This document shows positions 9,654 through 18,040 of a stretch of 64,000 bases of DNA, one piece after another (position 1 is the stretch's first letter; each line of letters starts with the position of its first letter). The DNA is from Vibrio gazogenes (GTDB taxonomy: Bacteria; Pseudomonadota; Gammaproteobacteria; Enterobacterales; Vibrionaceae). The DNA lies in the NCBI RefSeq assembly GCF_002196515.1, contig NZ_CP018835.1, forward strand, positions 2,666,001-2,730,000, in the 5' to 3' direction. The position numbers were made by a program, and so were the translations under genes. Under the pieces are notes generated by a model, which saw nothing but the letters and a program-made list of their open reading frames with translations, did not search any database and was not told where the DNA came from.

Positions 9654-11654
9654 ATGGCTAAAATGTTAAAAAGTCGTTTTAGAGGAGTCAGGTCAATTAT
9701 ATCGTTTATGAACGAGTCTTGGCGTCGCGCCATATTGCCGATTGTCATGGGTATTTTTATCGGTAGTTGCTTTGCTCCACGTAGTTTTGCTCAAAGTGAT
9801 TTGACACTGGCACAACAGCGCCAATTGTACGAGCGTGCTCAACTCTGGCTGGATCAACAAGAAGTCAAAAAATACCATCGTATCCGTGACCAACTGCTGG
9901 ATTATCCTTTAACACCTTATCTCGATTATCGCTCTATTTTGGTCAACATCGGTGATAAGCCGCCTCTGGTGATTAAAAATTTTATTGATAGTCATCGTAA
10001 CTTCCCATTTGCCGGACGAATTAGTGCGCCTTACTTGGATGCGTTGGCTCAGCAAAAGAAGTGGTCGGTATTACTGACCTATCAAAAATCGACGCCCAAA
10101 CAAGAAAAATATCGTTGCTATTACTATACCGCGATGTGGCATACAGGCAGAAAAAATCAAGCATATCAGGGGGCTGAGTCACTGTGGTTGAGTGGTGACA
10201 GCGTTGATGATGCGTGTGACTTTCTGTTTTCTCAGTGGCAGAAAACTCGTTTTTTTACTGACCGACAAGTGATTGACCGAATGTTTCTCGCTTTTGAACA
10301 GCGAAATTTTTCTCTGATGAAATATTTGAATCGACAGTTGAAAACAGATCAAGCGCATGTTCAAGCGCAGCGATTACTTGATGTCTATCGTCATCCGAAG
10401 CGGGTTCTGGCACTCATGAGCGAGAGTACATTGAGTGCTGATGATTCTAAAACTGTCTTGCTTGGGTTGAAAAAATGGGCCACAGCGAAGCCTATTGCGG
10501 TGTACTCACTGATCGCACAGCATCACCTGACGTTGCTGACTCCCGAACAACAGAATGATCTTGCGCTTTATATCGCCAAGCAATTGCTGGATGAAGAATC
10601 TACATCAGGCATGACCAAATGGCGGGATCAAGTGATAGCAGAAAGTGGTGATATTCAGTTAATTGAGCAGCGTATTCGTCAGGAAATCAGGCAGGGCGAC
10701 TGGCATCATATTCATCGTTGGATCGGCTATTTGCCTGAATTGCTGCAACAGTTGCCCAGATGGCAATTCTGGCTTGGTCGCAGTGAGATCGAATTGGGCA
10801 ATGAAGCTGAAGGGATCAATCAGTTAGCTGCGCTTACCGAATTGCGGAATTTCTATGGGGTCGCAGCGTCTGAAATCCTGCAACAGCCATTTGTCTATCG
10901 AACCAGTACACTGAACTACAACCCTGATTTGATTGAACCCTATCAAAAGGCGCTGATTCGGATTGAGGAATTGATTGAGCGGGAAAAGATAGCAGCATCT
11001 AAAAGTGAATGGCGTTGGCTACTTCGGCGAGTTTCAGTGGAAGAACGTGCAATGTTGGCACGTTATGCTGCCACAGCCCATTGGTATCATTTGGCCGTGG
11101 TGGCTTCGATTCAGGCCAAATTGTGGGAAAACTTGGATCTGCGTTTTCCCAGAGCGTATCTCAAATGGTTTGAGTTTTTTGGTAATAAAAACAACGTTGA
11201 CCCGATCTCACTGATGTCTTTGGCAAGGCAGGAAAGTGCAATGGATATTGAAGCGCATTCTCCGGTGGGAGCGAAGGGGCTGATGCAAATCATGCCATCT
11301 ACGGCCCGACATGTGGCCAAAAAGTATCGATTGCAATATCACAGTGCCAGTGATCTGTTTAATGTGGAAAAAAACATTGAGCTGGGTAGCCAGTACCTTC
11401 ATGAATTGCTGACGCGATATGATGGCAATCGGGTCTTGGCCTTTGCTGCATACAATGCCGGGCCATACCGGGTTGATCAATGGCTGAAAGAATCGGGTGG
11501 TGAGTTGGATGTATATCGCTTCATCGAATCGATCCCTTTCTACGAGACTCGGGGATATGTGCAAAATGTCCTGATGTTCGAAAACTATTACCGCTATTTG
11601 ATGGGAGTGAAAGGCGATTTTTTACAGCATATGGAAGTGGAGACAAAATATTGA
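9654..11654 (+). CDS. slt: Soluble lytic murein transglycosylase
   Basis: Periplasmic enzyme that cleaves the MurNAc-GlcNAc bond to give anhydro-muropeptides, the substrates recycled by NagZ and AnmK. ATG 9654 has GAGGA upstream. The N-terminus is long before a hydrophobic signal segment (about residues 25-46, ending SFAQS). Alpha-helical superhelix repeats follow, then the SLT domain with catalytic E527 in LARQESAMD and the GAKGLMQIMPSTA and AYNAGPYRV motifs. The length is 666 against about 645 in E. coli. It is directly followed by trpR, the same adjacency as in E. coli. Confidence 0.94.
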   Translation: MAKMLKSRFRGVRSIISFMNESWRRAILPIVMGIFIGSCFAPRSFAQSDLTLAQQRQLYERAQLWLDQQEVKKYHRIRDQLLDYPLTPYLDYRSILVNIGDKPPLVIKNFIDSHRNFPFAGRISAPYLDALAQQKKWSVLLTYQKSTPKQEKYRCYYYTAMWHTGRKNQAYQGAESLWLSGDSVDDACDFLFSQWQKTRFFTDRQVIDRMFLAFEQRNFSLMKYLNRQLKTDQAHVQAQRLLDVYRHPKRVLALMSESTLSADDSKTVLLGLKKWATAKPIAVYSLIAQHHLTLLTPEQQNDLALYIAKQLLDEESTSGMTKWRDQVIAESGDIQLIEQRIRQEIRQGDWHHIHRWIGYLPELLQQLPRWQFWLGRSEIELGNEAEGINQLAALTELRNFYGVAASEILQQPFVYRTSTLNYNPDLIEPYQKALIRIEELIEREKIAASKSEWRWLLRRVSVEERAMLARYAATAHWYHLAVVASIQAKLWENLDLRFPRAYLKWFEFFGNKNNVDPISLMSLARQESAMDIEAHSPVGAKGLMQIMPSTARHVAKKYRLQYHSASDLFNVEKNIELGSQYLHELLTRYDGNRVLAFAAYNAGPYRVDQWLKESGGELDVYRFIESIPFYETRGYVQNVLMFENYYRYLMGVKGDFLQHMEVETKY

Positions 11655-11691
11655 TTCCATTGGGCGATAAAACTACTACAATGGATGAAGT

Positions 11692-11709
11692 GTATCAATC
11701 AACGAGTAC
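11692..11709 (+). promoter_or_regulatory. Possible TrpR operator before trpR
   Basis: GTATCAATCAACGAGTAC matches the trp operator palindrome GTACTAGTTAACTAGTAC at 13 of 18 positions, with the right half nearly perfect. It ends five bases before the preferred trpR start, which would allow autoregulation as known in E. coli. A TACAAT hexamer sits just upstream (11677-11682), but no well-spaced -35 is visible. The match is degenerate and could be chance. Confidence 0.35.
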
Positions 11710-11713
11710 AGTC

Positions 11714-12013
11714 ATGTTACAGCAACCAAAATTTACTGACTGGCAGGCTTTATTGGAGCTGCTGAGAGAAGCATCGGAACAGGATCGTATGGCAATGGTG
11801 TTGACGATGATGATGAGTTCAGATGAGCGGGAAACGTTAGTTTCCAGAATCAATATATTTTATGAGTTACTCAAAGGTGATTTGTCCCAGCGACAGATTA
11901 GTCAAATGCTGGGGGTTGGTGTCGCAACGATTACCAGAGGTTCGAACGAACTGAAATCATGTTCTGAAGAGAATAAAGCAGCTTTGACAGCGCTGCTACT
12001 TGGAGAGAATTAG
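11714..12013 (+). CDS. trpR: Trp operon repressor TrpR
   Basis: Tryptophan-activated dimeric repressor of trp biosynthesis genes. The helix-turn-helix SQRQISQMLGVGVATITRG and the following SNELK are the family hallmark. The start is ambiguous. ATG 11714 gives 99 residues and the usual short tail before the conserved Trp; ATG 11681 gives 110; TTG 11651, overlapping the slt stop, has the best ribosome binding site (GTGGAG) and gives 120. I chose 11714 by family length and because a candidate operator lies just before it. Confidence 0.9.
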   Translation: MLQQPKFTDWQALLELLREASEQDRMAMVLTMMMSSDERETLVSRINIFYELLKGDLSQRQISQMLGVGVATITRGSNELKSCSEENKAALTALLLGEN

Positions 12014-12025
12014 CCTCATTTGAAT

Positions 12026-12081
12026 CAAGCCGATTGATGTTGGCAACCGCAATTCGGTCACGCCCCAATCGGCTTGTTTTT
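12026..12081 (+). terminator. Long-loop hairpin with T tract after trpR
   Basis: CAAGCCGATTG (12026-12036) pairs with CAATCGGCTTG (12066-12076) across a 29-base loop and is followed by TTTTT. It lies 12 bases after the trpR stop, between convergent trpR and fumC. It probably terminates slt-trpR transcripts; the long loop is unusual. Confidence 0.65.
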
Positions 12082-12108
12082 CGCGTCTTACTTGTGATTC
12101 CCGATCTG

Positions 12109-13491
12109 TTAGCCGATCCCGCCCTGAGTCAGTTTCTGTGGGTCGAGGAGTTTTTCCAATTCTTTTCTGCTGAGATCGGTTTCCTCAGCTGCGACATCAA
12201 TGATTGCCCGTTGTTGTTGGTAAGCTTGTTTCGCGATTTTAGCCGCTTTGGAATAGCCGATGACCGGATTGAGTGCGGTGACTAGAATCGGATTCTTCGC
12301 TAAAGCAATCTCCAAATTATCCTGACGAACCGTAAATGTAGCGATGGCTTTATCGGCTAATGCTGTAGCGCTGTTGGTCAGAAGTTCGATACTTTCCAGA
12401 ATATTATGAGCAATGACCGGTAACATGACGTTGAGCTGAAAGTTACCGGCCTGTCCTGCAATGGTAATGGTTGCATCATTGCCGATGACCTGAGCCGCTG
12501 CCATTGCTGTGGCTTCCGGAATCACGGGATTCACTTTGCCGGGCATGATCGAAGATCCGGGTTGTAGTGCTTGTAGTTCTATTTCTCCTAAACCTGCGAG
12601 TGGGCCTGAATTCATCCAGCGCAGGTCATTGGATATTTTCATGAGCGCGACAGCGGTTGTTTTTAACTGGCCTGACAGAGCAACAATGGCATCCTGACTA
12701 CTCAGGTTGAAAAAGAAATTCTCACTGCTGGCAAACTGAATCCCGGTTTTTTGAGATAAATGTTCGACAAAGGCTGCCGCAAAGCGAGGATCTGCATTGA
12801 TTCCCGTCCCTACAGCTGTTCCGCCTTGTGCTAAAGCTTTCACTGATGTGAGACTATGCTCAATGCCTTGTATCGCGTGTTGAATCTGATGTGCCCAGCC
12901 ACTGAGTTCTTGAGCAAATGTAACCGGCATCGCATCCATCAGGTGCGTGCGTCCTGTTTTGACATGATGACCAATCTCAGTACTTTTATGATTGAGGGTT
13001 TCAACCAAGTGATTTAACGCAGGGAGTAGCTGTTGTTCGATCGAAAGGGCACTACTGATTTGGATGGCTGTCGGAACGACATCGTTGCTGCTTTGTCCCA
13101 TGTTGATATGGTCATTCGGATGAATTTGTGTGCCGAGAATCTGGGAAGCAAGAGTCGCAATCACCTCATTGGCATTCATATTTGAACTGGTCCCGGATCC
13201 GGTCTGAAAAATATCAATCGGAAACTGTTCAAGGTGCTGCCCATCAATGATTTGTTGAGATGCGAGATGAATTGCGTTGGCAATATCGTCAGCGAGCAAG
13301 TCTAATTGGACATTAGTCTGTGCTGCCGCTTGTTTGATATATGCTAAAGCCTGAATGAATCCACGAGGCATCGGCCGTTTACTGATGGAAAAATTATTCA
13401 CAGCGCGTTGTGTTTGTGCCTGATAGAGGGCATCCGCAGGAACCAGCACTTCTCCCATACTGTCGGTTTCAGTTCTGAATGTTTGTTTCAT
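12109..13491 (-). CDS. fumC: Class II fumarate hydratase FumC
   Basis: Iron-independent fumarase interconverting fumarate and malate in the TCA cycle. It has 460 residues, the normal length. The fumarase/aspartase signature GSSIMPGKVNPV is present, as are GSGTSSNMNANEVIA, GQSSNDVVPTAIQ and the substrate-contact segment GRTHLMDAMP. AGGAG precedes the ATG at 13491. It follows a small gene by 17 bases and both lie behind a Fur palindrome, which suggests this oxidative/iron-starvation fumarase is induced when iron-sulfur fumarases fail. It interrupts the trpR-yjjX neighbourhood that I recall for V. cholerae. Confidence 0.95.
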   Translation of the reverse strand: MKQTFRTETDSMGEVLVPADALYQAQTQRAVNNFSISKRPMPRGFIQALAYIKQAAAQTNVQLDLLADDIANAIHLASQQIIDGQHLEQFPIDIFQTGSGTSSNMNANEVIATLASQILGTQIHPNDHINMGQSSNDVVPTAIQISSALSIEQQLLPALNHLVETLNHKSTEIGHHVKTGRTHLMDAMPVTFAQELSGWAHQIQHAIQGIEHSLTSVKALAQGGTAVGTGINADPRFAAAFVEHLSQKTGIQFASSENFFFNLSSQDAIVALSGQLKTTAVALMKISNDLRWMNSGPLAGLGEIELQALQPGSSIMPGKVNPVIPEATAMAAAQVIGNDATITIAGQAGNFQLNVMLPVIAHNILESIELLTNSATALADKAIATFTVRQDNLEIALAKNPILVTALNPVIGYSKAAKIAKQAYQQQRAIIDVAAEETDLSRKELEKLLDPQKLTQGGIG

Positions 13492-13508
13492 AAGTGCGCT
13501 CCTATTGA

Positions 13509-13889
13509 TTAATCGAGTATGGTCTGAATACTTCTTAACTGTTGTTGTAACGCCATCAGTTTGATATCACCATCATTTAACTGACGATAGTAACGTTTGA
13601 GTGTGAGGAGTGGAATGTGGATCGAATCGAGACAGATTCGGCGAAAAATTCGGCTGTAAATGGGGTCTTGAATTGCGTCCAGAAGATGAAAGAATACCTG
13701 CCGGAGAAACAATTCATAGAGCAGCGCATTTTCATCATGTGTCTCGGGACGGTAAAACGACGCGAGTAGCAGACCACTCTGAATATATTCCTGAATAATC
13801 TCAGGCTCGAAACCCAGCATTGAGTGATGTTGAATGAACCGGTCCTGAGCTTTGAAAAACGCGTTATATAAGTTCTCTTCTCGATGCAT
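13509..13889 (-). CDS. Small conserved protein, possible FagA-like, cotranscribed with fumC
   Basis: A 126-residue soluble, mostly helical protein with no motif I can name. ATG 13889 is preferred to an in-frame GTG at 13895 because GAGGTG is correctly placed for the ATG. A Fur-box palindrome begins nine bases upstream, and fumC follows 17 bases after the stop. Pseudomonas aeruginosa has a Fur-regulated fagA-fumC-orfX-sodA operon whose first gene encodes a small protein of unknown function; the arrangement here suggests a counterpart, but I cannot test sequence similarity. Confidence 0.6.
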   Translation of the reverse strand: MHREENLYNAFFKAQDRFIQHHSMLGFEPEIIQEYIQSGLLLASFYRPETHDENALLYELFLRQVFFHLLDAIQDPIYSRIFRRICLDSIHIPLLTLKRYYRQLNDGDIKLMALQQQLRSIQTILD

Positions 13890-13897
13890 AGTCACCT

Positions 13898-13932
13898 CAC
13901 AGTATAATGATAATTATTATCATTATACTGTG
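13898..13932. promoter_or_regulatory. Fur box in a perfect 35-bp palindrome
   Basis: Positions 13898-13932 form a perfect inverted repeat with 17-base arms around a central T at 13915. The core TGATAATTATTATCA (13908-13922) is an exact 7-1-7 Fur consensus (TGATAAT-N-ATTATCA), extended by flanking TATAAT/ATTATA. It lies directly upstream of the small gene and fumC on the minus strand and 24 bases from the yjjX stop. The operator would cover the promoter, so iron-bound Fur should repress. As RNA the palindrome could also form a hairpin at the end of the yjjX transcript. Confidence 0.88.
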
Positions 13933-13956
13933 CCGAATGCAAGGGGACTCTGCCCA

Positions 13957-14508
13957 TTAGAAGGCATTCGGTACGAGGGGTAGATTGTCAGGATAAAGTG
14001 CCGGATTGACAAAAGGTACAAGTGCCAGAATCAAAGCCTGATGATAAACAGAGCCGCGAGTGAGAAGATGGTTGGTGAGTAAACCGATAGCACCGCCCTG
14101 TTGTTTGATATTAGTGGTCTGAAACAGGTCGTCCATAACACTGCCGAGCTCGGTTTCAGTATCTAATTGGGTAATCACTTCAGGTGGAAGCGGCAGACTG
14201 GAAGAACGTGATTCTCCTCTTTTTTGTCCTGATTCGACAATCATCCACGCGTAAGTAAATTGTCCTTCTACACCCGCTTCCAGACCCACATAGAAATCAG
14301 CGTCCGGGGCTTGCTTTCGGGCATTGGCAACGCGGTTTAATGCGCCTAAACGTGTTTCTGAATCACTCATGGGTTGATCTGCAACGTCACTGGGGACGGA
14401 TATACCGATCACTTGTGCCTCAACGGCCGGGAATACTTCCTGAAAGGCATTCTCTACAGCTTTGATTTTTACTGGGTTGAGTGATGCAACAATAATTCGG
14501 GTCATCAT
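13957..14508 (-). CDS. yjjX: Inosine/xanthosine triphosphatase YjjX
   Basis: House-cleaning NTPase hydrolysing ITP and XTP (non-canonical purines) to the diphosphates. The N-terminus IIVASLNPVKIKAVENAF is the YjjX signature, with YVGLEAGVEG and a C-terminal GGAIGLLTNHLLTRG segment. It has 183 residues (E. coli 170). The ATG overlaps the upstream mbaA stop as ATGA, so it is translationally coupled and in an operon with nspS-mbaA. A second ATG immediately follows at 14505. Confidence 0.9.
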   Translation of the reverse strand: MMTRIIVASLNPVKIKAVENAFQEVFPAVEAQVIGISVPSDVADQPMSDSETRLGALNRVANARKQAPDADFYVGLEAGVEGQFTYAWMIVESGQKRGESRSSSLPLPPEVITQLDTETELGSVMDDLFQTTNIKQQGGAIGLLTNHLLTRGSVYHQALILALVPFVNPALYPDNLPLVPNAF

Positions 14509-16829
14509 GCTGTTCCTTTTGATTGTTCTGCAAGTGTCGTCAGTTGAGTGATTGATAGTGGTTTACCGAAGTAATAGCCCTGTAGATAATCACATTGGTA
14601 TTTCTGTAGCCATTGATACATGCTTGCTGTTTCGATCCCTTCAGCGGTGACTTCCATACTTTGAGAGTGGCACAAGTCAATTAATGGTTTCACGACCTGA
14701 TGTTTTTGGGTCGCTATTAAAGTATCAAGAAAATGACGATCTAATTTTATTTTTTGGACTGGATATTGAACTAACTGAGAAATCGATGTGTATCCAGAGC
14801 CAAAGTCATCGATCGTCAGACCAAATCCGAGTTTCGACAATTGGTGTAATAGAGGGAATCCCTGAGATTCAGCTGCGAATGTTTCAGTAATTTCAAACTC
14901 TACCAAATAGACAGGAATCTGATAAGTGTACGCAAGAGTTTCGATATACTCTGCTAGTTGTAAGGAGTTCAACTCTGCGGAAGAGAGGTTGATTGCGATT
15001 TTTTTCGGTTCATCCTGAATATCTTGAAGCATTGCAAACTCTGCAAAGGTCTTATGGATAACCCAGCGGTCGATATCACCAAACAATCCGGTTTGTTCTG
15101 CAATAGGAATAAACTCGTCAGGAGAGATCTCACCCAACTGAGCTGATTCCCAGCGTAGTAGAACTTCAAATCCAGTGATAGTTTTTCCGGAGCAGGTGAA
15201 ATAGGGTTGATAGACCAAGCTAAACTCATCATCGAAAGTGCAGTTTCTCAGTGCTCGCTCAATATTCGCCTGACGCTGAATAATTTTATCGAGTGCTTTT
15301 GAGTAGTGTGCGATCTGGTTTTTACCTGCATTCTTTGCCTGATACATCGCTGTATCCGCATTGGAGAGGAGTTGTTCTATATGTTGACCATCTTCCGGGA
15401 AGGTCGCAATCCCAATACTGGCGGTAATCGGAAAATGTCCGATTGGTGAATGAGTCCGGTTTTGTATGGGTTCTAATAGTTGTTCTGCAAATCTATCTGC
15501 AATTTCCGATTGTTGAGTCGATGACTGCAGCAGAATAGCAAATTCATCTCCGGAAAGCCGCGCAGCCAGACAATGCACTTGATAGGTTTGATTAAAGTGC
15601 TGGCATAGGGTTTCGATATGATTGGCAAAGTTAATCAGCAGAGAGTCCCCGATTTGATGTCCGTACTTATCATTGACGTATTTAAAGTTATCTAAATCAA
15701 TATAGAGTGCCCAGACATATGTGTGATCCTGAGCCAGAATGGCTTTCGCGTGACGTTGAAACTGATGTCGATTCGCCAGGTTGGTGAGGTGATCGTTTTC
15801 TGCCAATAACTTGGTTTGCTGGTAGGTTTTTTCTAGTTCGGTATACATCACGTAAAATCGTGATGATAAGCGTCCGATTTCATCGTTACTCGACAGAACT
15901 TCAATATTTTTGCGCTGTTTATTTTCAACTTGCTGTAATTGATGATCCAGCCGGGTTATAGGGTTTATGACATGTCGGTACAGCAGAAGCAATAACAGAA
16001 CCACGGTAAAAAATGCAGAGATATTAAATGCTAAGATTAATTCTTTCTGAATGGCATTGAGGTGTTGATTCAGAATCAATGGTGCTGGTGCCAACGTTGC
16101 GAACCAGCCGGACTGAAGTTCAACGGTTTGAATCAGGTCTTCTTTTTGGGCCGATTGATTTTCCGAAGGTTGATGTGTGAAAAAAATGGTGGTTTGGTTG
16201 TCGTATTCAAGGACCTTTTTCAGATGATTGAAACGATCAAGCGTTGCGTAGACAAGCACAAAAAAGACTTCATTCTGGTTATAGCTCAGCGGTGTTTGCA
16301 GTGTCTTGGTATCTAAAACATCATAACGAATTAAAACATCTTCGCCTGATGAATCTTCATTATAGCCAACATAAGTTGGTTTTTTGGTCTGCTGATAAAC
16401 TTGCTCGGTGTCTTTTAGAAGTTTGGGATCCATCTGGGCAAAAGGATCATGACTGGTGTCCGCGTAGTAAAGAACCTTATGTTGACTGTCCAAAATCGAT
16501 AATGCGATGAACTGTTGCTGCTTGGGCTGAAGTGCATAAATGGTATCATTCAGATTATCAATCAGTTCAAGTTCCCGAAACGGATTCTGTTCATGGTGAA
16601 TATAGTGGCGAATAATATCGCTTTTAGCCAGTGTGTAGGCATAGCTACTTAGCAGTGTATTCGTCTGACGATAATACCCTGCTAATTTTTCCATGTTGAG
16701 TTGTAAATAACTATCGGTTCGTTTTATCAGTGCATCTTTTTGCGTGACATAAATAATGTAATTGGATGCTGCGGCACTCAATAAAATAACAGGTGCGATC
16801 AGTAATAATATTCTATGGCTGAGCTTCAT
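14505..16829 (-). CDS. mbaA: MbaA-like membrane GGDEF/EAL cyclic di-GMP enzyme
   Basis: Inner-membrane receptor-enzyme controlling c-di-GMP and biofilm. Membrane segments at about residues 7-28 and 263-284 enclose a periplasmic sensor domain; a HAMP-like region follows. The GGDEF domain carries SGDEF at 426-430 instead of GGDEF, and the EAL domain EVLLRW (555-560, EVL for EAL) with DDFGSGY and KIKLDRHF. These variants match V. cholerae MbaA as I recall, which acts mainly as a phosphodiesterase controlled by periplasmic NspS and polyamines. It overlaps the nspS stop by 17 bases; 774 residues. Confidence 0.88.
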   Translation of the reverse strand: MKLSHRILLLIAPVILLSAAASNYIIYVTQKDALIKRTDSYLQLNMEKLAGYYRQTNTLLSSYAYTLAKSDIIRHYIHHEQNPFRELELIDNLNDTIYALQPKQQQFIALSILDSQHKVLYYADTSHDPFAQMDPKLLKDTEQVYQQTKKPTYVGYNEDSSGEDVLIRYDVLDTKTLQTPLSYNQNEVFFVLVYATLDRFNHLKKVLEYDNQTTIFFTHQPSENQSAQKEDLIQTVELQSGWFATLAPAPLILNQHLNAIQKELILAFNISAFFTVVLLLLLLYRHVINPITRLDHQLQQVENKQRKNIEVLSSNDEIGRLSSRFYVMYTELEKTYQQTKLLAENDHLTNLANRHQFQRHAKAILAQDHTYVWALYIDLDNFKYVNDKYGHQIGDSLLINFANHIETLCQHFNQTYQVHCLAARLSGDEFAILLQSSTQQSEIADRFAEQLLEPIQNRTHSPIGHFPITASIGIATFPEDGQHIEQLLSNADTAMYQAKNAGKNQIAHYSKALDKIIQRQANIERALRNCTFDDEFSLVYQPYFTCSGKTITGFEVLLRWESAQLGEISPDEFIPIAEQTGLFGDIDRWVIHKTFAEFAMLQDIQDEPKKIAINLSSAELNSLQLAEYIETLAYTYQIPVYLVEFEITETFAAESQGFPLLHQLSKLGFGLTIDDFGSGYTSISQLVQYPVQKIKLDRHFLDTLIATQKHQVVKPLIDLCHSQSMEVTAEGIETASMYQWLQKYQCDYLQGYYFGKPLSITQLTTLAEQSKGTA

Positions 16830-17862
16830 GCTGATTAATTAAACTATTGATTATTTTGGATCGAATATTTAAATTCAAGGGCGAAAGTTCCGTATCAATG
16901 ATGATGTTTTTCACGTTCCCGATAGGGGGAAATATACTCTCATCATGAACAAAACTTGCTGGAAGTCGTTTGAGTGCTTCCATATTGGGTGTTGCTGCAC
17001 CAATATCCAGCGCATTTTGAGCCGCGACATCCGGTTGCATCAGATAATTCAGGAAATCTTTCGCTGCTTTTTTGTTTTCTGAATTACTATTGATTGCCAT
17101 ACAATCTACCCAAATAAATAGCGGACCAGCAGGTGTGATAAATTCCCAATTGTTATTGTTAAAATATCGATTGAGTGAATATTGATCGCCACTATATCCT
17201 AATGCCATGTAAAGATTGTCATTATCTTTGTGGTGGCTTCTCACGTAGCTGAGTGCATATTCATAAGTGATAACATTGGCGTTGAAACGTTCCATCGCAT
17301 GATAAGCGGCTCTTAATTCAGGTAAAGAATCGGTTATCGGAGATAAGTGCTGCGCAAATAAGAAAGGTAATAATGTTTCAACACTGTCTTGTATCATGCC
17401 GATGTGTCCTTTCACCATTGGTGATGGATTCATAAATTCAGACCATGTGCGCGGAGGTGAAGATATTTTATTCTTTCGATAGACAATCCCGACACTTCCC
17501 CAAAAATAAGGGATGGCATGAGTCCCACAGACTTGATTCCAACGCGGATCGATATATCGACGGTTTTCTAGCGATGACAGATCTTCAAAAGCATCCTGGC
17601 GGGCAAAAATTTGCGCAGAAACATTATCTAAAACAATAATATCAAAAGGAAGTTGAAAACTTTTCAGCATGAGAAGGCTGCGTTCGTCATCATTATCAAA
17701 ATGGAACAGATGTAAAGGGATATTTAAATATTTACCCCACTGCGATATGACATGTGTTGATAGTGTGTCTTCCCATAGATAAATATTAAGTTCTGAAGCC
17801 GTGACGGTTAAAGGAAAAGCCGCAAGGGTAATAATCAGTATTCTAACCAGTTTTTTTACCAT
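16813..17862 (-). CDS. nspS: NspS-like periplasmic polyamine-binding protein
   Basis: Periplasmic binding protein of the PotD/spermidine-putrescine family (349 residues). A signal peptide spans residues 1-22 (VRILIITLAAFPLTVTA). The mature start ELNIYLWEDTL and PYFWGSVGIVYRK are PotD-like. In V. cholerae NspS does not feed a transporter; it reports norspermidine and spermidine to MbaA. No permease or ATPase gene is near, and mbaA follows with overlap, which supports the signalling role. Ligand preference is inferred from the family and context. Confidence 0.87.
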   Translation of the reverse strand: MVKKLVRILIITLAAFPLTVTASELNIYLWEDTLSTHVISQWGKYLNIPLHLFHFDNDDERSLLMLKSFQLPFDIIVLDNVSAQIFARQDAFEDLSSLENRRYIDPRWNQVCGTHAIPYFWGSVGIVYRKNKISSPPRTWSEFMNPSPMVKGHIGMIQDSVETLLPFLFAQHLSPITDSLPELRAAYHAMERFNANVITYEYALSYVRSHHKDNDNLYMALGYSGDQYSLNRYFNNNNWEFITPAGPLFIWVDCMAINSNSENKKAAKDFLNYLMQPDVAAQNALDIGAATPNMEALKRLPASFVHDESIFPPIGNVKNIIIDTELSPLNLNIRSKIINSLINQHEAQP

Positions 17863-18040
17863 TATGTATACGTTCGAACCTGACGTATGCCGATCCTAAA
17901 AATGAGATAGGTGCTATTTGCTACTTTATCCTGTATCTAAGATAACAATACGACAAAAGACTATGTTGAGGTGAGGAAATTCATTCTATGTTGTCGATGT
18001 CGTATTGTCAGCTTGACCAAGGCAGGAAATTACCTGTTTC

